Assembly (NCBI RefSeq): GCF_000404225.1
Contig: NC_021353.1
Coordinates: forward strand, 372,001 to 436,000
Length of the DNA: 64,000 nt
Source: Candidatus Methanomassiliicoccus intestinalis Issoire-Mx1
Lineage (GTDB): Archaea > Thermoplasmatota > Thermoplasmata > Methanomassiliicoccales > Methanomassiliicoccaceae
Direction of reading: 5' to 3'
The translations under genes were made by a program, and so were the position numbers. The notes below the pieces were generated by a model, which saw only the letters and a list, made by a program, of their open reading frames with translations, was not told where the DNA came from and did no database searches. This document shows, piece after piece, positions 8,632 to 16,794 of the stretch (position 1 is its first letter; every line of letters starts with the position of its first letter).

Positions 8632-9243
8632 TTAATCTAAATCATGATACTCTCTTTCATAAAAATTATGTCTTCTGTCTTCATAGAATGATCCTCTAAA
8701 ACCGAATGGTCCAGAACCTCCATGGCGCATTCTTATAAGCCTATCAAAATCTTCAGGTCCTATCCTCTCGCGTGCGTTTTCCATCCACATTTTCATCTCA
8801 TCATGATCATCATCGCCAATTTTTGATTCAATTGATTCAATGATTCGGTCAAGATAATTTTCAAAAGTCCTTAGTTCTTCTTCACTCAGGCAGCTGAACA
8901 TATCGCTGTAGTCAACATCTGTTTGTTGGGCATTTTCACCTTTCTCGGTAAGACGTACAAGAAGAACCCGTTTGTCATCTTCGCATGGTATGCGTTTGAT
9001 ATACTCTTTTTTCTCTAGTTTGTTTAACAGTTCATTTAGTGACTGTTGTCGTATTCCTAGCAGGTATGCTAAATCTTTAGTGCTGATTTCTGGCTTCATC
9101 TTAAGTATAGCAAGCACACGTCCTTGCCCCCGGCTTGTATCAGCAAACGGACCATACTCAGCATGAGCGAATATCTGCTGCTTATGTAAACTCCATTGCA
9201 GACGAGTTAATTTTTCATAAACTTCTAAATATATATTTTCCAT
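8632..9243 (-). CDS. MarR-family transcriptional regulator with charged C-terminal extension
   Basis: The 203-residue protein has the MarR winged-helix domain: ADTSRGQGRVLAILKM leads into the recognition helix STKDLAYLLGIRQQSLNELLNKLEKK and the wing (KRIPCEDDKRVLLVRLTEKG). About 50 residues beyond the usual 145-150-residue family length form a Gly/Arg/Tyr-rich tail (residues 172-203: HGGSGPFGFRGSFYEDRRH...). Start is well supported by GGAGG eight bases before the ATG. It lies upstream of the redox operon on the same strand and could control it or itself; the effector is unknown. Such tails occur on MarR proteins of uncultured methanogens and clostridia, function unknown. Confidence 0.88.
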   Translation of the reverse strand: MENIYLEVYEKLTRLQWSLHKQQIFAHAEYGPFADTSRGQGRVLAILKMKPEISTKDLAYLLGIRQQSLNELLNKLEKKEYIKRIPCEDDKRVLLVRLTEKGENAQQTDVDYSDMFSCLSEEELRTFENYLDRIIESIESKIGDDDHDEMKMWMENARERIGPEDFDRLIRMRHGGSGPFGFRGSFYEDRRHNFYEREYHDLD

Positions 9244-9772
9244 TTTGTAGCCTCCATAGTTTCATATTTTTATTATCTTCTAAAATTTTGTTTAATTTGC
9301 ACAATCTTGTCCATATTGTTTTGCCTCATTGCAACTAGTGTTTTTATGAGATTGATTACCTTCAATCCAACTTCTGTTTGTAAGTTCAAACGAACTCCTA
9401 TATTCTTACAGGTACCTTATTAAACAGGTACCTTATAAACTTTTCCTACAGGTACATGTATATTGTCGTTTATCGGTTTATTTTGCAATTTAACTGCTGG
9501 TTTATTCTCATACAAAAAGATAAATTTGCTATGCTGATGACATTTCTAGCCTAATATGAATCTTAATTCTCTTAGACCATATGTTCATATGAGTTATTTG
9601 ATTCAAATATTGGTAGTAAAATTACAACAAAACTTGACTAAACTAACTATGTGGGTTTAAAATGGCCAAATTTTGTCATTTTAAACAAATTTAATGTTTA
9701 TCTATGAATTCAGTAAGATGTAATTCCGTCATCAACTAACCAATTACACGTAAAAATAAGAATTGTCAAATC
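9244..9772. other. 529-bp intergenic region upstream of the MarR gene
   Basis: AT-rich, no credible coding frame on either strand. The notable content is the set of ACAGGTAC repeats at 9408-9455 (separate entry). The rest shows only T-rich and A-rich tracts; a minus-strand promoter for the MarR gene presumably lies in the proximal part. Confidence 0.6.
9408..9456. promoter_or_regulatory. three ACAGGTAC direct repeats, candidate operator
   Basis: ACAGGTAC occurs at 9408, 9424 and 9448, the first two extended to ACAGGTACCTTAT (with the palindrome GGTACC). Spacing is 16 and 24 bp. They lie about 165-215 bp upstream of the MarR start. Repeated palindromic boxes close to a regulator gene suggest a binding site for that regulator, but the distance is long and the identity of the binder is inference. 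Confidence 0.4.
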
Positions 9773-9803
9773 AAAAAGGAAGCTTATTCTATTAAGCTTC
9801 CCT
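9773..9803 (-). terminator. intrinsic-type terminator of the NAC-hypC operon
   Basis: Arms GGAAGCTTA and TAAGCTTCC (9778-9802) form a perfect hairpin with a small loop; on the minus strand it is followed by five T. It lies 14 bp downstream of the hypC stop. Confidence 0.75.
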
Positions 9804-9815
9804 TGAGGTTCTAAT

Positions 9816-10052
9816 TTAATTGGACTTTTCAAGTTCTTCTTCCATCTCTAGAAGTTCTTTCCAAGTTTGAAGAGTTTCCTGTGCTTCCTCTTCGTCCATC
9901 GTTTCGATGGCAAATCCGGCATGCACGACTACCCAGTCTCCAACGTGCCCTTCAATTAAAGAGACATTGACTTTTTTGAGCACTCCTCCAAAGTCAACAT
10001 CTGCTTGAGGACCCTCAATGGAAACTATCTGTCCTGGTACAGCTAAACACAT
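9816..10052 (-). CDS. hypC: [NiFe]-hydrogenase maturation chaperone HypC/HupF
   Basis: A 78-residue HypC: it starts MCLAVPGQI, with the invariant Cys2 that becomes available after Met removal and binds the Fe(CN)2CO unit together with HypD. Later motifs VDFGGVLKKV and GDWVVVHAGFAIE are also typical. A GTG two codons upstream would bury the cysteine; the ATG at 10052 has GAGGTG five bases upstream, so it is the start. The ribosome site overlaps the stop of the upstream NAC gene, implying co-translation. Other hyp genes are not in view. Role: chaperone for assembling hydrogenases used in methanogenesis (known for the family). Confidence 0.95.
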   Translation of the reverse strand: MCLAVPGQIVSIEGPQADVDFGGVLKKVNVSLIEGHVGDWVVVHAGFAIETMDEEEAQETLQTWKELLEMEEELEKSN

Positions 10053-10061
10053 GATCACACC

Positions 10062-10424
10062 TCATGACATAAGCTTGATAATGGCTTCAGCAGGCTGTCC
10101 GTCACAGTCTTTTAATGCTTGAACGGCTGCTTCTCGGGAAGCACCAGTCTGATCCATGATGAGCTGAATATCTTCTTCGGGAATTACCTCTTCAGCAGGT
10201 GCAGCCGACTGAGACGCTCCTCTCGCCCTGATCTCTGTATCGCCCATCACCTGATATGTTTTTTGTCCCTTTACATCCATCATTGTGACGGATGCATTTG
10301 TTATTACATACTCTTCCGTCTTGGTACGGATTATGACTTCATCCACATCAGTGATGTCTTTGGTTTTAATTCCCGCTTGTCTCATGGCGCGTTCGATCTG
10401 GCGGGGGTTTACTCCTCTCATCAT
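10062..10424 (-). CDS. nac: archaeal nascent polypeptide-associated complex protein (NAC)
   Basis: The 120-residue protein begins MMRGVNPRQIERAMRQAGI, the standard N-terminus of archaeal NAC alpha, followed by the NAC beta-barrel (about residues 25-70, with VIIRT and SVTMMDVKGQKTYQV) and a C-terminal UBA domain (about 80-120, DIQLIMDQTGASREAAVQAL). It forms a homodimer at the ribosomal exit and shields nascent chains. A TATTTAAG box about 25 bp upstream suggests a leaderless mRNA. hypC follows within 10 bp and is probably translationally coupled, an odd pairing of a general chaperone with a hydrogenase factor. Confidence 0.93.
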   Translation of the reverse strand: MMRGVNPRQIERAMRQAGIKTKDITDVDEVIIRTKTEEYVITNASVTMMDVKGQKTYQVMGDTEIRARGASQSAAPAEEVIPEEDIQLIMDQTGASREAAVQALKDCDGQPAEAIIKLMS

Positions 10425-10502
10425 AATGCTTTTTGTGATGTTGCTTAAATAGTTAAATCTTGCGAGAAAAAATGCAGTGTTTTTAACTCTGAGGTAAAAT
10501 TG

Positions 10503-10515
10503 TAGACAATTATCT
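10503..10515. promoter_or_regulatory. candidate Lrp-like site (TAGACAATTATCT)
   Basis: Differs at one base from the palindrome in front of the Lrp gene at 13353-13366. It lies 79 bp upstream of the NAC start. Whether Lrp binds is unknown. Confidence 0.25.
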
Positions 10516-10581
10516 CAAAACAGTTGCGAATCTGATGCATACAGCTTTGCATTTAATACTTAACTGGGGTATGAAAGAGGC

Positions 10582-10612
10582 AAAACCCCGCCATTTTAGA
10601 GATGGTAGGGTT
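10582..10612 (-). terminator. probable terminator of glnA
   Basis: On the minus strand, arms AACCC..CCAT and ATGG..GGGTT form an interrupted hairpin followed by TTTTG, about 55 bp after the glnA stop. The T-run is short, so efficiency is uncertain. Confidence 0.5.
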
Positions 10613-10666
10613 ATTGAAAGTGTTTTAGAAGAAGTTTGGATTAGCTTACGAACGGATTGAAGCACA

Positions 10667-12010
10667 TCAAAGTCTTTTCAGTGAGTTCATAATCTCCCAG
10701 TCAGTAACATACGTCCTGTAACTGTCCCAATCATCATTTTTGATCTTGAGATAGTGGCAGAATATGTGGCTTCCCAGGGTCTCTTTCATCAAGTCACTCT
10801 TAGACATGATCTCAAGAGCATCTCCAAGATTTGCCGGCAGTGAAGTGATTCCGTTCTGTATACGTTCCTCCGGGGACATATGAAAAATATCTCTCTCCAT
10901 CGGTCCAGGCGGTTCAATCTTATTCTCAATGCCATCTAGTCCGGCGGCGAGCATTACTGCGAATTGCAGGTATGGGTTCCCGGCTGGATCTGGATTGCGT
11001 ATTTCAACGCGCGTCTTCATTCCTCTGCCCGCAGGAACTCTGATGAGAGCGCTGCGATTCATGTTTGCCCAGGATATGTAGCAGGGGGCTTCGTATCCCG
11101 GTACTAAGCGTTTATAGGAGTTGACTTGTGAGTTTAGGATAGCACTCATCTCCGGAGCGTGAGCCAGAAGACCACCGAGATAGTAGTATGCTTCTTTGCT
11201 CAGACCAAACTTGTCGCTCGGATCGTCGAACAAGTTTTTATCCTCGGACGCAAGGCTTTGATGCACGTGCATTCCAGATCCGTTACACCCGAACATGGGC
11301 TTAGGCATAAAACTAGCGTAGAAACCGTGCTGTTTTGCGATGGTTTTCACTGCTAGTTTAAAAGTCATAATCCTGTCGGCGACCGTCAGAGCTTTGTTAT
11401 ATCTCATGCCGATCTCATGCTGTCCAGGAGCAACTTCATGGTGAGATGCTTCAGTATCGAAGCCTATCTCATCAAGTTTCAGTGTGATTTCTTTACGGAC
11501 TTCTTCACCTCTGTCTAGTTCCAACAGATCGAAGTATCCCGCGGCATCAGATGGTTTGGTGATAGGCTCTCCATTTGCATCCAGGTTGAATAAGAAGAAC
11601 TCAAACTCTGGCCCTACAAAATATTCCAGGCCTTTGGCGTTGGCTTTTTCGACCATTTTTTCGAGTACCCATCTCGGGTCGCCTTTGAACCTGTTTCCGC
11701 AGTGGTCATAAATCTGACACAGCAGACGTGCTGTTTTCATATTGGTGCCATGAGTCCAAGGATAAATTTGGAAAGAAGACGGTATCGGCTGGGCCCTCAT
11801 ATCAGATTCATCAATCGTAGCGTAACCTAGGATTGAGGATCCATCGATGAAAATCCCTTCAGCTAATGCCCTTTCCAATTTTGAAGATGGAATAGCGACA
11901 GACTTCACCGTTCCAAGGATGTCGGAGAATTGCATCTCGATGAATTTGACGCCTTTTTCTTCGACTTCCTTTAAGACGGTCTCTCTTGCCTCACTCTCGT
12001 CTTTAGGCAT
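10667..12010 (-). CDS. glnA: glutamine synthetase, type I
   Basis: At 447 residues it has the length of GSI-alpha enzymes. Motifs: MQFSDILGTVKSVAIP (beta-grasp), DGSSILGYATIDESDM (the DGSS signature), GPEFEFFLFN, EVAPGQHEIGMRYNKAL, FGCNGSGMHVHQSL (the ATP/metal KP...H motif region), NSYKRLVPGYEAP and RVEIRNPDPAGNPYLQFAVMLAAG. It catalyses ATP-dependent amidation of glutamate and is the main ammonia entry. No adenylylation-site tyrosine context was recognised, in line with GSI-alpha. A TATA-like ATAATATAAATAAG lies about 25-35 bp upstream of the ATG. Single gene, with its own terminator. Confidence 0.96.
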   Translation of the reverse strand: MPKDESEARETVLKEVEEKGVKFIEMQFSDILGTVKSVAIPSSKLERALAEGIFIDGSSILGYATIDESDMRAQPIPSSFQIYPWTHGTNMKTARLLCQIYDHCGNRFKGDPRWVLEKMVEKANAKGLEYFVGPEFEFFLFNLDANGEPITKPSDAAGYFDLLELDRGEEVRKEITLKLDEIGFDTEASHHEVAPGQHEIGMRYNKALTVADRIMTFKLAVKTIAKQHGFYASFMPKPMFGCNGSGMHVHQSLASEDKNLFDDPSDKFGLSKEAYYYLGGLLAHAPEMSAILNSQVNSYKRLVPGYEAPCYISWANMNRSALIRVPAGRGMKTRVEIRNPDPAGNPYLQFAVMLAAGLDGIENKIEPPGPMERDIFHMSPEERIQNGITSLPANLGDALEIMSKSDLMKETLGSHIFCHYLKIKNDDWDSYRTYVTDWEIMNSLKRL

Positions 12011-12108
12011 AATCCATCGTATGACTATCTTATTTATATTATTTTCGGTGGAATCTGATCAAATAGCTAATTTTCCATATATTATTGGACAAACATCTAA
12101 TTATGATT

Positions 12109-13290
12109 TTAAGTCAACGACATTTGTATGATTTTTGTTGCTTTCTCAACTGCTATGTCAGCCCCGCATCCGCCAGAAGCTCCGCCTGATGCAAAGTTTG
12201 GTTTTCCTCCTCCTCTGCCTCCGTCTTCAGCCAGCACTTCATTGAGAATTTTGACGCAGTCGATGTCTATGTCAGATCCACAGGCTATTGTCAGCGAATA
12301 TCGTTCAATGCCGGAACCGATTATGCAGATGCATTTTTCTTTGACGGCCAAGTTGACATAATCAGTACATATTTTCTTATCCATCTCTGGAAAGGCTCCT
12401 GCATATACAGGAATTCCGCCGATGTCTATCGGCTGGATTGACTTAAGGGAGCTGTCCATATATCTCTTTAATGCTGCATCTGCCTGTTCTTTAGAGATTT
12501 TCAAGTTCTCCACACTGCTGATAACATTTCCTTTCTGTGCTCCTGTCAGTGTTACAAGTTTCATGAACTGGGCAGATCTTTCAGCTGCTTCCTGCTTAGC
12601 TGCATTTCCTATCATAAATTCAATTTCCCAGTCTCCTTCTGGTTTTGCAGAATTTATCTTTGAAATTATGAGAAAATCCACTTCGGAAGTGGATTTTACA
12701 TGGATTCCTGAACATGCGGAGGCATCCACATTTCCTATCCTGACAACTCTGACCTCATCATCTGTGATTCTTTCTCTCTTTATCCTGATCTCATCCAGCT
12801 GAGGGTCTTCTTTTGATACGATCTGCTCTGTAATCTCCAGATCATCTTCAATCCATCCGAGGACCTGTTCCTGTGCTTTCAGAGCCATATCCCAGTCGAC
12901 ATCGCCTCTGACAATCAGATATTTTTTATCTTCGGAAATTGAGATTTTGACAAGCTCCAGTTCCTCATTCAGGCGCTTGAGCGAGGAAAACAACATATGT
13001 TCTCCTGTATGCCCTTTCATCAGCTCGTAGCGTCTTTTCCAGGCGATCTTCCCTTTAACCTCATCCCCCTCTCTGAGCATATGTCCTGGCACTTTGTGTA
13101 TTATCTTGCCATTTTCCTTTACAACTTCTTTCACTTTGAGGTCGTTTATTGAACCCTTATCATGCTCCTGGCCACCTCCGCCTGGGTAAAACAGCGTCTG
13201 GTCAAGGACGATCTCATCCTCTCTGGATTCTGTAACTTTAGCAGAAAATTCCACGGCGTACGGTTCACGATGATAAAGTTCAGTTTTCAT
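12109..13290 (-). CDS. alaX: alanyl-tRNA editing protein AlaX (long form)
   Basis: A 393-residue stand-alone trans-editing factor related to the editing and C-Ala domains of AlaRS. Residues 1-90 are the small barrel (YPGGGGQEHDKG); the zinc-binding editing site is seen in HTGEHMLF (HxxxH) and CSGIH (CxxxH). The C-terminal part ends with GGRGGGKPNFASGG, like the DHHA1/C-Ala domain. It hydrolyses Ser- or Gly-tRNA(Ala). It is divergent from the Lrp gene, sharing a 94-bp promoter region that holds a palindromic site, so co-regulation by that Lrp is plausible. Confidence 0.9.
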   Translation of the reverse strand: MKTELYHREPYAVEFSAKVTESREDEIVLDQTLFYPGGGGQEHDKGSINDLKVKEVVKENGKIIHKVPGHMLREGDEVKGKIAWKRRYELMKGHTGEHMLFSSLKRLNEELELVKISISEDKKYLIVRGDVDWDMALKAQEQVLGWIEDDLEITEQIVSKEDPQLDEIRIKRERITDDEVRVVRIGNVDASACSGIHVKSTSEVDFLIISKINSAKPEGDWEIEFMIGNAAKQEAAERSAQFMKLVTLTGAQKGNVISSVENLKISKEQADAALKRYMDSSLKSIQPIDIGGIPVYAGAFPEMDKKICTDYVNLAVKEKCICIIGSGIERYSLTIACGSDIDIDCVKILNEVLAEDGGRGGGKPNFASGGASGGCGADIAVEKATKIIQMSLT

Positions 13291-13352
13291 TATTTGTCTT
13301 AATTTCTAGCTAAGATATATACTTCCTGATCTAAGCAAACTCATATAGCCGA

Positions 13353-13366
13353 TAGACAATTGTCTA
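13353..13366. promoter_or_regulatory. 14-bp perfect palindrome between alaX and the Lrp gene
   Basis: TAGACAATTGTCTA is a perfect palindrome lying between a TATA-like TCATATAG (about 13341) and the start codon at 13385. Lrp/AsnC proteins commonly bind such sites and repress themselves; position between TATA box and transcription start fits autorepression. A one-mismatch copy occurs at 10503. Confidence 0.5.
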
Positions 13367-13384
13367 GTCAATTCAGGAAGGACG

Positions 13385-13870
13385 ATGAAAATGCTAGATG
13401 AATTGGATTCTAGAATAATAGAAGAACTCTGCATCTCCAGCCAGGGTTCTTACCGTCAAATTGCTAAGCGTCTCGGGGTACACCCTACTACTCTGATTCA
13501 AAGAATAAAGACCATGGAGGATGCGGGAATAATCTGCGGATACCGCGCCACTATTGATTATCTCAAGCTCGGCTACGAATTCATGGCGCTTGTCCATGTT
13601 TATGTCGAAGGCGATGTTCTTGATGTTCAGGGAAAAATCAAGGCAATGGATAATGTACTGGCGATCTTCGATGTCACAGGAGAATGTGATTCTATCATCT
13701 GGGTTGCCTGCAAAGATAGAGATGAATTTTCAGACATGGTGAAAAGGATAGTTGCAATACACGGTGTTAAGAAAACCAATACATACGTGATTTTGAATCT
13801 TATCAAAGATCCCAATCAATTCATTCCTAGGGTTCCGCATATCGAGTCTGTTCCTACGGAAGAGGAATGA
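13385..13870 (+). CDS. Lrp/AsnC-family transcriptional regulator
   Basis: The 161-residue protein has an N-terminal helix-turn-helix (LDSRIIEELCISSQGSYRQI, then AKRLGVHPTTLIQRIKTMEDAGI) and a C-terminal RAM/AsnC effector domain (about 65-150: ALVHVYVEG..., DVTGECDSIIWVACKD). The GECD..I core is the usual ligand-cleft sequence. These archaeal regulators sense amino acids. Start at the first of two close ATGs, preceded by AGGAAGG. Divergent from alaX and 63 bp upstream of aspS, so an amino-acid or translation-related regulon is plausible but inferred. Confidence 0.92.
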   Translation: MKMLDELDSRIIEELCISSQGSYRQIAKRLGVHPTTLIQRIKTMEDAGIICGYRATIDYLKLGYEFMALVHVYVEGDVLDVQGKIKAMDNVLAIFDVTGECDSIIWVACKDRDEFSDMVKRIVAIHGVKKTNTYVILNLIKDPNQFIPRVPHIESVPTEEE

Positions 13871-13933
13871 CGACCGAATGATTTATGAAACCAATCACTA
13901 TAGACAGGGCATCATTTCCATGAGGAAAAAATC

Positions 13934-15763
13934 ATGATGAGAACACACACTTGCGGAGAACTCAGGTCGAGCGACATCGGAAAAGATGTTACTATTGCGG
14001 GCTGGATCCGTTTCTCAAGAGATCATGGCGGCGTTTTATTCTTCGACGTTGCTGATACATATGGCATTACTCAAGCAGTTTACGATCCTGAATCCATAAC
14101 AGCAGATGGCTATGCTGAGCTGGGAGACATCCTCAAGACTTTCAGCAGAGAGTCTGTAATTAAAGTCGTAGGGACGGTTAGAAACCGTGTTCCGGGAACT
14201 GAAGACTGTAGGAACAATACTGGAGAAGTAGAGGTTCTGATTAAGACTGCTGAACTGCTGAATTCCTCAAAGCCTCTGCCGTTTGAAGTTGCTGAGCAAA
14301 AAGGTTCAATGCTTCCCTCAGAAGATCTGAGGCTTAAGTATCGTTATCTGGATCTCAGAAGGCATGTGATGGCTGAGAATCTGCGTTTCCGCCACAGTGT
14401 GGTCACTTCATTAAGAACAGCATTGAACTCTCGTGGTTTTACTGAAATTGAAACACCTATGCTGGTACGCAGCACTCCAGAAGGTGCTAGGGACTTCATA
14501 GTGCCTTCTCGTACCTCCCCTGGAGATTTCTATGCCCTTCCGCAGTCGCCTCAGATGTACAAGCAGATGCTGATGGTCGGCGGCATGGATCGCTATTTCC
14601 AGCTGGCCCGCTGCTTCAGGGATGAAGATTCCCGTTCAGACAGGCAGCCTGAGTTCACACAGATCGATATGGAAATGTCCTTTGTTGATATGTCTGATAT
14701 TCAGGAGACAATCGAGTTCATGCTTTCCGAGATGTGGAAGAATGTTTACGGTGAAGAGCTGAAAACTCCCTTCCCGCGCGTGAGCTTCTATGATGCCATG
14801 CACAAGTACGGTACCGATGCTCCTGATATCCGCTACGGTCTGGAACTCCATGATGTTACTGAAATTGTCAGGAACGCCAACTATGAAATTTTCAAGAGGA
14901 TCCTTTCCAAAAATGGAAAGGTCGAATGCGTCAACGTTAAAGCCGAGTATACAAAAGGCGGCTCTGAGGAGGGCGGTGTCGGACGCAACGAAGTCGACCG
15001 TCTGATTGAATGGGCCAAGTCTCAGGGAATGGGCGGCCTCACCTGGATGAGAATGACTCCAGAGGGTCTGCAGAGCAACATTGTCAAGTACTTCTCTGAT
15101 GACGTCAAAGACGCCTTGGTTGCCGAGATGGATGCCAAAGACGGAGATCTTCTGCTTTACTTGGCAGGATCTGAGATCGCCGCTTTGAAAGCCGGCGGGG
15201 AGCTGCGCCGCAAGCTTGCTGCTGATTTAGGCCTTCTGGAAGGAAAGCCTCATCAGTTTGTGTGGCTTGTCGACTGTCCTCTGTTCCAGAAAGATTCCGC
15301 TACCGGCCAGATCGAGGCATTCCACCACATGTTCGTATGTCCTGAAAACATGGATCTTTCCGGCGAGATTACAGACATCAGGGGTCTTAGTTATGATTTA
15401 GTCCTCGATGGATCTGAAATAGGCTCCGGTTCGATGAGATGTCATGATCCTGAAGTCCAGCACAGAATTCTGGAAATGATCGGCATGTCTGAAGAGAAGA
15501 TTCAGGACGAGTTCGGGTTCTTCATCGAGGCTCTCAGTTTCGGTGCTCCTCCGCACGGAGGAATTGCTCTCGGAGTTGACCGTTTGATTTCTCTGCTGCT
15601 CGGATGCGAGTCCATCAGAGATGTCATTGCATTCCCGAAGAACAAGAAGTTCCAGTCTCTTGTTGATGGAGCTCCCGCAAGCGTAGAAGAAGAAAAGCTC
15701 TCAGAACTGCAGCTTCTGTCTCTCGCCGGCGAAGACTTCGACGATTCAGACTTCGAGGAATAA
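13934..15763 (+). CDS. aspS: aspartyl-tRNA synthetase, bacterial type, probably non-discriminating
   Basis: At 609 residues it is the long bacterial class II AspRS, not the about 430-residue archaeal form. It has the OB-fold anticodon domain (residues 1-110), class II motif 2 (ARCFRDEDSRSDRQPEFTQ), a GAD insertion (about 290-410) and motif 3 (GGIALGVDRLISLLLG). The segment RDHGG places His at residue 31, the residue that in Pseudomonas-type enzymes goes with acceptance of both tRNA(Asp) and tRNA(Asn). With gatCAB 1.5 kb away it would make Asp-tRNA(Asn) for amidation. Two ATGs adjoin (MMRTH); GAGG lies upstream. Bacterial origin by transfer is inferred. Confidence 0.95.
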   Translation: MMRTHTCGELRSSDIGKDVTIAGWIRFSRDHGGVLFFDVADTYGITQAVYDPESITADGYAELGDILKTFSRESVIKVVGTVRNRVPGTEDCRNNTGEVEVLIKTAELLNSSKPLPFEVAEQKGSMLPSEDLRLKYRYLDLRRHVMAENLRFRHSVVTSLRTALNSRGFTEIETPMLVRSTPEGARDFIVPSRTSPGDFYALPQSPQMYKQMLMVGGMDRYFQLARCFRDEDSRSDRQPEFTQIDMEMSFVDMSDIQETIEFMLSEMWKNVYGEELKTPFPRVSFYDAMHKYGTDAPDIRYGLELHDVTEIVRNANYEIFKRILSKNGKVECVNVKAEYTKGGSEEGGVGRNEVDRLIEWAKSQGMGGLTWMRMTPEGLQSNIVKYFSDDVKDALVAEMDAKDGDLLLYLAGSEIAALKAGGELRRKLAADLGLLEGKPHQFVWLVDCPLFQKDSATGQIEAFHHMFVCPENMDLSGEITDIRGLSYDLVLDGSEIGSGSMRCHDPEVQHRILEMIGMSEEKIQDEFGFFIEALSFGAPPHGGIALGVDRLISLLLGCESIRDVIAFPKNKKFQSLVDGAPASVEEEKLSELQLLSLAGEDFDDSDFEE

Positions 15764-15772
15764 AACTTCATA

Positions 15773-15811
15773 CTGCATAGGTTTAGAGCCTATGCAGCAC
15801 TTATTTTTTTT
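15773..15811 (+). terminator. intrinsic-type terminator of aspS
   Basis: Perfect 9-bp arms CTGCATAGG (15773-15781) and CCTATGCAG (15789-15797), loop of seven, then CACTTATTTTTTTT. It begins 10 bp after the stop codon. Confidence 0.85.
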
Positions 15812-15932
15812 AAATTTCAATATACGGGATGTATTTTTCAAGATCTGGAAGGAAAGATATGCCGGAATTAATGAAAAATAAGTATTATAATCACAATTCA
15901 CTTTATGAACTAGCTTCTCGTATTGAAGCCGT

Positions 15933-16415
15933 TTATACAGATGTCTCAATCCCTAATCCTTTTTGAATAAATTTTGTAATGTACGGCATATTCTCTTCTG
16001 TAACAGAAAACAAGAATGCCATGGATCTGCATTTTTGATACAGTTTATCATCAATTGTAAATGTATAACCCATCAAGCACCTCTGATTGCAGACGCTTGC
16101 ATCTGACAATCTTTTGCAATCATTGCCCCGTTTCATGTCTTTTTTCATATTGTCTGGTAAATCAGCACATAGATCATCACAAGAAAAAGGCTTAGGCGGT
16201 GTAATCCTTATCTTTAATCCAGTCTTTCTGCAGACAAATGCTGCAACTGTTTTCTTTGTAGAGCTTGATTTGTAAGTAACTGAATAACCGCTTGCCCCTT
16301 CTTTTATTTCACGCAGGCAGTTTCCTTGCAGAAGCATATTATCGATCTTTACGGCAAAAGGTGTTTCTGCTTCGCTTATGTTATTTATAAAATTATCAAA
16401 TGGTATTTCTTTCAT
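15933..16415 (-). CDS. hypothetical cysteine-containing protein
   Basis: A 160-residue soluble protein with no signal or membrane segment. It has eight cysteines, some paired in the middle (CDDLCADLP, CKRLSDASVCNQRC), and basic stretches (KKDMKRGNDCKRL). The C-terminus contains YQKCRSMAFLFSVTEENMPYITKFIQKG. Similar small proteins of unknown function occur in clostridia and gut archaea as far as I recall; no function is assigned. The ATG at 16415 precedes MKEIPFDNFINNI; no strong ribosome site is evident. It is followed at some distance by a degraded gene, so this is an accessory stretch. Confidence 0.6.
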   Translation of the reverse strand: MKEIPFDNFINNISEAETPFAVKIDNMLLQGNCLREIKEGASGYSVTYKSSSTKKTVAAFVCRKTGLKIRITPPKPFSCDDLCADLPDNMKKDMKRGNDCKRLSDASVCNQRCLMGYTFTIDDKLYQKCRSMAFLFSVTEENMPYITKFIQKGLGIETSV

Positions 16416-16453
16416 AGTCTTCTTGATAACTAATACTTACTAAGTTTATCTTA

Positions 16454-16729
16454 CTATCTGATCTTTTTTTCAATTTCATTTATGATGCCATTTATGATGC
16501 CATTTATAGTGCCATCATGATCCAGACTTTCTGTAAATGGAAAGATCGCTCTGATAAAATTGTCTGAAATGTCAAAGATGCTTTGGTCATATGTGTGAAG
16601 AATACGGCTCATGCCAGATCCGAGTTGTTCTACAAGATCAACATCTTTGAAAACACGCATTAACTCGCGATTGCGGGGCATACTGCTGCAGCTGAAAAAA
16701 AAATCTTCTTCACTCCAACATGGAAACAC
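16454..16729 (-). pseudogene. C-terminal remnant of an AlbA_2/AAA_4 ATP-binding regulator
   Basis: The frame contains PRNRELMRVFKDVDLVEQLG, GSGMSRILHTYDQ and IFDISDNFIRAIFPF, the conserved C-terminal block of putative RecG-like/AlbA_2 transcriptional regulators that are normally 400-550 residues long. Only about 75 family residues remain. The residues before them (FPCWSEEDFFFSCS) do not fit the family and pass through a run of nine A/T, so the N-terminal three quarters is lost. The tail carries a small tandem repeat (NGIINGIIN, ATTTATGATGCC on the plus strand). Best read as a decayed gene. Confidence 0.65.
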
Positions 16730-16794
16730 TAGTCAATTCTGATTTGAATGCACCTTTGTTGCTTTTATAATCCGGCAGCTACCAGCTTATAGAT

